Source of the DNA: Patellaria atrata CBS 101060
Lineage: Eukaryota > Ascomycota > Dothideomycetes > Patellariales > Patellariaceae
DNA: 64,000 nucleotides
Assembly (NCBI GenBank): GCA_010093705.1
Contig: MU006096.1
Span: 1,235,908 to 1,299,907 of the forward strand
Direction: 5' to 3'
The position numbers were made by a program, and so were the translations under genes. Shown in pieces: positions 54,246 through 64,000 of this stretch; the first letter of the stretch is position 1, and each line of letters opens with the position of its first letter. The notes beneath the pieces were generated by a model, which was not told the DNA's origin, searched no databases, and saw only the letters and a list, made by a program, of their open reading frames with translations.

Positions 54246-57200
54246 CGCTCGCCAGAGACATTGTTTATGATAAAAACTAAAGCTTTTACATTCCGCTAGT
54301 TGTGAGTAGGAATCCCAAGCTCGTAGATGAAGGAGTGTAGAGTCAGCTCTAAACCCTTGGAAGATAGGAGATCTATTCTGAAGTGCATAGGTTTCATACT
54401 ACTTCACATGTCGGGGAGGCGACGTTGAACGGAGTTGACTGGCTCTAGCTGAATATTGCTAGATCGAACTCGGATCAGACGATCGATCTCTCCAGGTTTC
54501 CAAAATCCTGCAGGCTTCTTGATATATTTTTCGAAGACATTTGAGCGACTTGATAAAGAGAAATTTACCTTCTTGATCAACACCTAGTCTACAGTATCCC
54601 AAATATAACGTCCCTTATTCTTCTTTGTGTTTAATGTCAATGGTAGATTTCTCAACAACTACCTTATAGCTCATGTTGAAGATGTTTTTTTTGAAGTTAG
54701 CTGATTATCGACGATCGGTGGTACGTCCGTTTCGTTTTGTCCCCCCCTGGTGCTTGCGATGCCGGCTATTTGACGTCAGACGGAACTCGTCTTCTTGCGG
54801 TCCGTCGAGCCTTTTTCATGTCTAAGATAAGGGAGAGCCCAGTAATGAGCCCATGAAGCGTACTTACCTCTACTATCTATGTATGGTACAGTACCTATAC
54901 TCTTACCGTAAAGTTGAGTCGGAGACAAGGCCCAGCTACATGTAGGTGACTTATTCCCTAGGTCTTTCATATTGCCGTATGAAAGGTCTTTTATGCGCCC
55001 GCATGAGAGTTACTGTGCAGAAAGATAGTTGTAGTAATAATAACATAATAGGTAGGTGTGCTGCATTTTCGGTTTTTCGATTTGCCGAAACTGCGATGTG
55101 GGAACATGTGGTGAAGTTGACAAGTTGGGCAGCATAAGCGAGGGCCAGAGCTTGGACCCCGCCTGAAAAGCGCCCTTGCCGATAAAGGTAATTGTCGATA
55201 CCTCGGGGTAAGTGTAAGTAAGTCGAGGACCCTAAGTCCCCAATTCCCTTAATCCCAACGCGTTCTGTTTCTATTCTTCTGGAGGAATAGCCGGTAGGGT
55301 TATTGTAAGCAGGGTCCTAATGCGAATTCCCACATTTCCACGATAAAATCCTCCTAGATTTGTGGTATCCATGCCCCCTCAACTCGATGTGTCCTGTGCA
55401 CTCAAGGCCCCCTTGGGCTATCCTGCCACCACTCCTCCTTAGGGTCTTCCACCCTCATATCGATAGCTATCCGTTGATCGGCCGCCTTGCGCACACCTCT
55501 CACACATCTCACATCGAAGGGTCTACATCGTGGATTCGAAGGGTCCAAGGTCCTTGATCCCTATCGAGGGTCCTTTTTTTTTTTTTTTCCAATTGATAGA
55601 TATCATTGGTGAACTTTTCGTTTTGATCGATCTGGAAGCATCAGAAGGAGCATACTCGGCTGCAGAGCTGTGCTGGATAGCTATGGGTTAATCACATCTG
55701 CGCCAAAAGTGCAATTGATAACGATAGTTCTATCCCACAAACCCTCATTCCTTCCCTCCTTTGCAGCTGTCTTTCCGCTCCTCCCAAACGGCCCCCGATC
55801 GATCAATGATCATTCCCGCTTCCTCTCAAACACGGTGAAAGGGAAGATCTAACAACGGAATCAACTTGGAAAATATCGATCTTTCGATCATTCGATCCGA
55901 CCATTCTGGTTGGAGAAATCGGAAGCGAAGACGTTTCGGCTTCCCCAGCATCCCTTACCCAGGGCCACGCAGCGCACGCACTCTGAAGAGGCAGCAGTCT
56001 CGCAAAATAGCAAGCAACCCGGTCTTTGCTCTGTACCGCTGTACGGCTTGTACGGCTTGTAAGGAGCTATGCTGGACATGGGGATTGATGATTGCTGGGA
56101 AGGATTTGGGGGGAAGGGTTCTTGTCTTTGCCTGTCTTTGCTCGACACGGCTACAGTACGGCTAAGGAACAGCTAAGGAAGATCAGGGTTATACCGTAGT
56201 TCAGGGTAAACAGCTGGTGGACTTTAGTTTACTTAAGACGCACTTACAGAGCGCACTACTGCGCAGATGCGTTTAAAGTGCGTTTCCTGCAGAAGAATGC
56301 CTACCTTACGCTGCCTACCTATGCCCTTCTATTGCCCTACACACTTTGCGATTATTCCTACCGCCCACTACCGGTCCACTACTGCAGTTTTACTGCAGTT
56401 TGTGGGGACAAGGGGAGCAATGAATGGGAGAAAACAGACCACAGGGCACATCGTGCTAGACTTGCCCTCCGCTGATTTTCACGCTTTGGGATACCTCAAC
56501 AGGTCTTTAACACTCCGTTTATCGTCGTCATCAGGTAACCCGCCACGTCTAAAATGGTACAAGCAGGCACCGTAGCTCTTGACACCGCTGTTACAAGCCT
56601 CTTACTAGCGTTTCGACCACAGTGCCTTCGTGTCGGTGACAATATACACCAGCATACAATCACCGTAGATGGTAGATGGTCAATTTTCCCCGCTGCCGCC
56701 GGAAAGCAGCCAACCCAAACCCAACACACTCGAACACACAAACCGAAAAAGAGATATATATCAGCCATGTTTTGCCTCCCCCTCTGCCGTGAATTCACTT
56801 TGCATCGTAAAGCGGGAACTCGCCTTCAGACTAATACCTTTACTGGGTTGACGTCTGACTCTTCCGTCTTCCCCCCTCCCAATCCTCCACTAGAACTACT
56901 CCACCTGACTACCTCGACGGTATCGACATATCGTTTGCTCGTTGCAGCTGGTCTCCATCAAATCGGGCCCCACTCCCACGACGATAATACACAACTAGTT
57001 TTAATTGCTAGCTTCCGGCTGCGCCAAGGAAGTAAATCGTCTGCTATCTTTGATCTTTCGGCCAGTCCTACGGTCTTGTGACATATTCGCTCCAAGAAAA
57101 ACAAAGACTCGTCACCACAATCAAACCCCTTCATACATTCGCTGGGAACGAGAATCCGCCAACCGCATTTAATCGAACACCGCGCCTCTCTGCGAACACT

Positions 57201-57745
57201 GCAGCATCACAAATCAGTATCATTGATCACTGACCTGTACGAGCCGCATCGAGCACATCCAATTCACACGGATCGCCCGATTCTACACAAACCGTTTATC
57301 CAACTTCTTCCAACTTCTTCCCCCCCGCCATCTATCGGCTTTATACATCAGTCTTACACCTTGATGTCGGTTGACCTGCGCCAAGAATTCACATATCTTC
57401 GTTACCCGTCTCGAGTTGAATCATTCTCGAGATACCAACTTTCGATAAGACCTCGCAAAAGGAAATTTAGTAATTGGACCTGTCCTTCATTGCTTGCAAG
57501 AACTGTTTGTCTACCCTGTTCACCATTTGGAAAAAAAAACATCCAGCTAAGAGTCTATAGTGTCTGAGCAACCTCGATAGTTCTACTCTTCTTCCAGTAC
57601 AACCATCTACTCTAGGCGATTGTGCCTCTCCTTGAATAACAGCTATCACGCTGGCTTGCTATCTGACGATCCGCATAAACAAACGATACGGCCGCTCCCA
57701 TAGTAATTTAAGTAGTAATAATAGACTAAGTAAAAAGTCGAAATC
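54246..57745. other. 3.5-kb gene-poor region, upstream of a GNAT gene
   Basis: No gene is recognised. A GGTACAGTACC palindrome lies at about 54887, a poly-T run near 55573-55588, and a small TGTACGGCT tandem near 56040. From about 56860 the DNA becomes C/T-rich and probably contains the promoter and a long 5' UTR of the downstream GNAT gene. That stretch includes short upstream ATG frames, such as one near 57364. None of the 60-175-codon frames here has a domain. Confidence 0.45.
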
Positions 57746-58619
57746 ATGGAGAAAGCAATTGCTACCGCCACGATTGCAATTGTCGAAGACAAACCAACCA
57801 TGCCTCCCAGCATGTCTCCTTACCCTCCCAATGTGGATGATGAGATCCGCGTTGTTGGGCTAAACGAGTACAAGGAGGCTGCTAGGAGCTTGGCCGAAGC
57901 TTTCGCGGTTGACGACACTTGCCGCTACTTCCTCGATACACCCGATCGTGCCCACTGGACCGAGCAGCAGAAATGGGAACTTCATGTCGCAATTCTAGAG
58001 TACATAACGTATTCCCATATTCTGAAGGGCTTGGTTACCACTGTTGGGCCAAATTATGGTGCAGTCGCTCTTTGGTAAGTGAGACCTAAAAAATTTCCCA
58101 ATTGGGAAGTTATAGCAGACCTGAGACATATCAGCTAACAGCCATTCAAGGATGCCACCAAATACAACCAATGACGATTGGCTTACACTTTTGCGCTCTG
58201 GTCTCTGGCGTCTTCAATATAAGCTCTCCGCAGAGGGCAAGAAGCGCTTCTTCCAGGAGTTCCTTCCGCTCCTGCACGACACTAAGCATGCCGCTCTCGG
58301 CGCACGCGAAGACGACGCGTGGTACCTGGTCTACATCGGAACCCGCCCACAGTCGCGCGGCCGCGGCTACGCGCGCAAGCTCATCGAGCAAATCACCGCT
58401 CAAGCGGATAAGGAGGGCCGTCCCTGCTACCTCGAGAGCAGCAACGCGATCAACCCGAAGATCTATCGCAAGATGGGCTTCCAAGAGGTGCGCCGCATCC
58501 ACCTGCAGCGCGCGGAGCGCAACATCTGCCTCGACATCATGATCAGGGAGCCAGGAGCCGGGCCCCAGCCTGAACCGGAGAAGCCGGAACAGCTAGAGAT
58601 CTCGGTCATGGCCACGTGA
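57746..58619 (+). CDS. Soluble GNAT-family N-acetyltransferase
   Basis: GNAT acetyltransferase of 265 aa. Exons are 57746-58074 and 58151-58619, with a 76-nt intron interrupting the Trp codon in VALW-MPP. The N-terminal part (IRVVGLNEYKEAARSLAEAF, then YFLDTPDRAHWTEQQKWELH) is the typical first helix region of fungal GNATs. Acetyl-CoA motif A is clear: YLVYIGTRPQSRGRGYARKL, with Q-S-R-G-R-G-Y-A as Q/R-x-x-G-x-G/A. It is followed by CYLESSNAINPKIYRKMGF. No membrane helix is seen. Similar fungal genes are of unknown substrate. Codon use shifts to strongly GC-ending in exon 2. The gene is intact. Confidence 0.85.
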
Positions 58620-59459
58620 TTACACATGATCACACTTTTCAGAGGGTCGAGGCCTAGGCGGTGAACCAGAGCAAGAAAGTTTGGAAAGGCACGGGTTGTA
58701 CGATGGCTTTGATTAGTCGACATACCTCCGATGCATGAGTACGGCTGCTGCTGCTACACCGCTTGATCCGTGCGCGGATAGAGGGAGACATATGTGAATG
58801 TCACGATTATGACCTTAGTAATTTTTACGAGGGACGGAATTGATGATGGGTGAATATGGAAACTGGGATCTTCAAAATCCAGTTGTTTACTGCTTTGTAA
58901 TGCCTCGTCTGAGATGAGCTATTTTGGTCTTCGTGTCCATTATATTTTGGGTCGGGCTGTTTGCTGCTGAATATTTTTTTTTTATCGTCTCTTACGCTGC
59001 CGATCTTGATGATTGATTGCAGTTCAAAATTATCTGCATTTAGGGTTTATGACGGTTTACAAAAATTACTTTACGAGCATTAGTTAGACGATTGAAATGA
59101 GTTATGACTTTCTTCTTTTTGCAAAAACTTGGGAATTTTTCGTGTGTGTGTGTATGTTCCTGTAACTCTGTGGGGTATATTATCATGCATCATTTTGCTT
59201 TGATGTGGCTGCAGAAACTCAATTGCTTACTCTCTTTTTTCGGAAACGATTAGCAAGGGTGATCCTAGACATTGATATGCTGCTGCAAACACTTGATCGA
59301 TCGCCGATTGTCGAGCTGATAATATGATATCTTATGATGTATTGGTTACAAGTGACTCTACGCCGATGACAGTCTACTCCCTCAATGTTAATAGGATACC
59401 CCTCACTCGGAATTACCGTTCGTTAGTATCTGCATATGAATTATCTCACCGACCTTCAG
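58620..59459. other. Convergent intergenic region
   Basis: About 840 nt between two convergent genes. No coding signal. There is a GTGTGTGTGTGT tract near 59140 and T-rich runs near 58975. Confidence 0.5.
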
Positions 59460-60421
<962 letters not shown>

Positions 60422-61641
60422 AGCGAAACTATTCTATAGAGATATGAGAGGAACTGAGGAAGACGCGACAGTGAAGGAGGTGGTGTTGAGAATTTATTAG
60501 AAGGGACTTGTGTTGAAAGCGGGAGGGGATCTGCAGGGACTGAGGAAACCTGGTCAAAGCTCGGACTTTAAAACCGAACCACGATTTTGATATCGTCTGT
60601 ATTCAGTTTGCTTCGGAATTCTTGTTCATATGTGTAAAGACGAGAAGGTCTAATGGAAGCCTTCGGGTCTCACCTAATGATCACAATGGATGAGAACTAC
60701 CGTTTAGCTGGTTGTGTGTCACTGAGGCAACCTGACCAAAATAGCCGTACTACAACTGAACTATTTGTATCTCCTGATGATGAAGATATGAAACTGTCCC
60801 TGAGTGACCTGTGCCAATCGTTCATTGTCTACACGATTGAACTAGTTTCTTGGTAAATGCACTTCAGCTAGGAGAGAGCTCACATCGGGATATCGATAGT
60901 CAGTTCGGACTGATAGTCAGCATCCATGCCGTATCATATCACTTAAATGGTGGAATGCTACAGAACTTTTACTTCGCACGGTGAGGTGTATAGAACGCGA
61001 ACATGCTGTCAAGATGTTCGTCTCTCCTGTCAGATGCCGTACGATAATGGAGTCAGACTGTTGGTTCCTCGTGCAACCACAAATTCGCCCTTCTCCGTTA
61101 CCGCCCCAGTTTCACCTTCATCTGAAAGGACGATCAGATTGAATTAGCTAAAACCTTTGTGAGAATATACCTGACTGCTATCGCTGCCGGTATCTTATAG
61201 ACAATCTAACATAATAGAGGACAGAGCTAGGGAACTACCAGTCCCAATCATGATAAATGAAGTTATTGAGAAGACTAGACAAACCATTCCTATGGGCGAA
61301 CATCTTGTAGCGGCAATTGAGCAATCGTCATTTTATATTGGAACTGTGTTGTGGTTGTGATAAGGTATGAGGTTGGCGGGCAGAACCTGAAGTATTATGC
61401 AGGAGAAGGACGGAGATCACACCGAAATTTAACCGGCAAGTTAGCAACCCCGAGCGGGACGTGTCTACGCGACTTTAAGATTATTGAGTGAACGGACATT
61501 TGCAAAACACTGAAAACAACATACACGGGAACGATTCCAAGCCGCAACTGAACGCCCGATCCTCCTATCATCCGGTTATTGACATCTTCCTCTCCGGCTA
61601 GGCCACATGTCTTTCCTATCGATCTTGCGATAAATCAACAC
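60422..61641. other. Divergent intergenic region (IDI1 / dynein)
   Basis: About 1.2 kb between divergent start codons. No gene is recognised. A 68-codon plus-strand frame at 60653-60856 has no domain. Both promoters should lie here. Confidence 0.5.
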
Positions 61642-64000
61642 ATGGAGGGCCCGCTGCTCTCCCCAGGGGCGAACGGGGTCCAGTCCCCAAACCCTCCAAC
61701 GCCTACTATAGATCCTCAGTTAATTGTGGATCATCTAATAGGAGTTTTACATGTAACATTTGGAGCGTCAGAGCAAGACTTACAAGCTCCCGGAAGCTTG
61801 TTGTCGAAATCGAGACTCCCAGATACACTACAACGGTGCACCCGATTTGCGTTAGAGACACAACCAGCCTTGTACATACAGAAGGACGTCGTGGAGACAA
61901 ATGGAACTGTGACTTCTGGGGATGGAGCAGGTAATCATCCGGATTTGCGGTTCCCTTAACATTTGCTTACTATTATTTAGTTAACGCTCCTCATTTTTCA
62001 TATACCCTCTCTTCGGAGCTCTCTTACTCGCCGACTTGCATAGCTACCTTGGTTATATTTAAAGTCACGCCGACTATCGATCCCTCCCTTCCAATCACCT
62101 CGCAAGTACATGTTATCAATCTTCCTGGAATTAGTGCCGCAAGCACTTCTTCGGCTCAGATTCCTGGTGCTTCGCCTTCTGCGCTTATACATTCACTCCT
62201 TCGTTTGGCTATCTCACCATATTTTGACGCATATACTAGAAATCAAGATGGGACACAGACAGGATGGTCGAAAGGGGACGTGGATGCGCGAACGGGGATC
62301 CCAAGTACTAAGAAGAAGATTGCGGAGCTCGAACTAAGTCTTCTTCATCTGCAGCAGAACATTGAGATACCGGAACTCTCCCTATCAATGCATCCTGTGA
62401 TCCAATCTGCACTTGATGCTGCTGAGGCCCGCGGAGTGAGACCTTCGACGGATTTAATCCCAGCAGAATTACTAGCGGATAGTACTTTTCTGAACAATCT
62501 TCAGTCCACGGTTAACAACTGGATCAAGTCTATCCAAACAATTACGAAGACGAGTCGGGATCCCTCAACTGGTACAGCAACCCAAGAGATCAACTTCTGG
62601 CTATCAATGGAATCTGCTTTGGAATCAATAGAAGCACAGCTACGTAGTGATGGAGTCCAACTGACTATGGAGGTGCTCCGACATGCTAAGCGTTTCCAAG
62701 CTACTGTCAGTTTTAGCGCTGACACTGGCCTAAAAGAGACTACGGACCTTGTCCAGAAGTATAATCAGCTTATGCGAGACTTCCCCTTGGATGACCTTCT
62801 TTCCGCTACATCTTTGCAGAAAATACTAGAGGCGATTGTCCAGATATTTGCCCACCTGAACAAGAAGCTCCGTATCTGTCCCTATCCCGTTCGTCGGGCG
62901 CTTCTACTTGTCGAGGCCATCTCCGGAGACCTGGATGCGCAGCTACATAAACTCCTACACGGAAGGTCTTTAATGCACCTCGACTATCAAGAATTCGAGT
63001 CGATAATGGTAATTGCGGACCGTATATGGCAGACTTGGGAGGATAATGTCAAAGAATTTACTACCGTGGCACGTGAGGCAATTCGGCGAAGAAACGAAAA
63101 ACTTATCCCTATTAAGATTACTGCGCGTCACCTTCAAACTAGAAACCGTCTTTCTTACGTAAGGACTTTCCGAGCTAACCATGAGCAACTTCAGCATACT
63201 ATCATCAACGTTCTTGGGGCGGAATCTGCGCCTAGAGATTCTAAGGATGCAGCAAATGGTGGTGGTCCTATTGTAATAGAAGAGATTGGCGATGTAGATG
63301 CTGTAGAGGAAGTTGCGCAAGCTTATACGGCCCTTAAAGATGTTGATATTCTTGATGTCTCGCCTGAGGGTACTCGGATATGGGCTCAAGCAGAGGAGAC
63401 TTATAATGAACGAACATCCAGAGTTGAAAATTCAATCATCGCTCGACTACGGGATCGTTTGGCGACTGCCAAAGCCGCGAACGAGATGTTTCGCGTCTTT
63501 TCTAAATTCAACGCCCTCTTTGTGAGGCCAAAGATCAGAAGCGCTATCGCCGAATACCAAGTACAGTTGATTGACAGCGTTAAGAATGATATATCTGGGC
63601 TCCACGAGAGATTCAAGCAACAATATGGCCACTCAGAGGCACATGCCATGGCTCAGTTACGGGACCTGCCTCCAGTGTCTGGCGCAATCATTTGGGTTAG
63701 ACAAATTGAGCGACAACTTGATGCTTACATGGGAAAGGTGGAAGATGTCTTGGGTAGGGACTGGATTCTACACGCCGAAGGTCAGAAACTCCAAAATGAA
63801 AGTAACATGTTTCGAAAGAAATTACAAACAAGGCCGATTTACGATGCTTGGTTGCAAGAAGTTGCGAGGAGAAATCTTTCCATCGCGGGACGACTATTTG
63901 CTATTAATCGTAACCGTGCTGCAGGCAATTCCTTGGAACTCAATGTTAACTTTGATCCTCAGATTATTGCATTATTCAAGGAAGTAAGGAATCTCCTTTG
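61642..64000 (+). CDS. dhc1: Cytoplasmic dynein heavy chain, N-terminal tail (runs off the right edge)
   Basis: First about 769 codons of cytoplasmic dynein heavy chain, the minus-end motor that moves nuclei and endosomes in hyphae (nudA in Aspergillus, ro-1 in Neurospora). Exon 1 is 61642-61930; exon 2 starts at 61981 and is still open at the window end. The ATG at 61642 was chosen because the frame upstream starts only with TTG, and [12 protein letters not shown] leads into [20 protein letters not shown] as in fungal orthologues. Tail features are [29 protein letters not shown] and [11 protein letters not shown], then [19 protein letters not shown]. Next come [18 protein letters not shown] and [17 protein letters not shown], the heavy-chain dimerisation and intermediate-chain binding region. 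The AAA+ motor lies outside the window. The frame has no breaks. Confidence 0.93.

Overview
This window is genomic DNA of a filamentous ascomycete (Pezizomycotina). The evidence is short introns of about 45-60 nt with GTRNGT donors and CTRAY-like branch sites. Fungal-only families are also present: HET, 2EXR, F-box, AA9, GH7 and a DUF4188-type protein. Carrying both a GH7 cellobiohydrolase and an AA9 lytic polysaccharide monooxygenase points to a plant-associated or litter-degrading fungus. A helotialean Leotiomycete is my best guess, but that is inference. No virus-like or LTR element, tRNA, rRNA or CRISPR array was recognised.

Layout, left to right. At 1.4-3.4 kb lies the WD40 protein Asa1 of the ASTRA complex (+). 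At 3.8-6.0 kb is an Ala/Thr/Ser-rich probable nuclear protein (-). From 6 to 16.4 kb genes are sparse, with a 2EXR-type protein, an F-box protein and decayed coding scraps. At 16.5-17.9 kb is a GH7 cellobiohydrolase, followed by a region packed with TACTGTAC motifs. At 19-25 kb are a membrane-anchored GNAT acetyltransferase and a SAT4/HAL4-type kinase. At 25.5-30 kb are Svf1, a highly divergent histone H4 variant split into nine exons, and a DUF4188-type protein.

From 31 to 36.5 kb come a decayed 2EXR gene, an unrecognised 345-aa protein, the Fe-S scaffold Nbp35 and a YwbE-domain zinc-finger protein. At 37.3-42 kb sits a long kinase-ankyrin gene broken by stops and frameshifts. At 43-50 kb is a dense block: AA9 LPMO, MLH1, a PflA-like radical SAM protein head-to-head with MLH1, and the U2 snRNP protein U2A'/Lea1. 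From 50 to 57.7 kb is another gene-poor stretch with a HET-domain fossil. At 57.7-64 kb are a soluble GNAT, isopentenyl-diphosphate isomerase, and the start of cytoplasmic dynein heavy chain, which runs off the right edge.

The conserved genes are housekeeping genes (chromatin, mismatch repair, splicing, Fe-S assembly, sterol precursors, transport) and do not form one pathway. The two secreted cellulolytic enzymes, 26 kb apart, act on the same substrate. The most unusual item is the H4 variant. It keeps the H4 fold signatures but has a rewritten N-terminal tail, a C-terminal extension and exons as short as 11 nt. Exon boundaries were worked out by hand from splice signals and reading-frame continuity. 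Codon phases close exactly for ASA1, GH7, GNAT-1, SAT4, SVF1, H4v, DUF4188, NBP35, AA9, MLH1, radical SAM, LEA1, GNAT-2 and IDI1.
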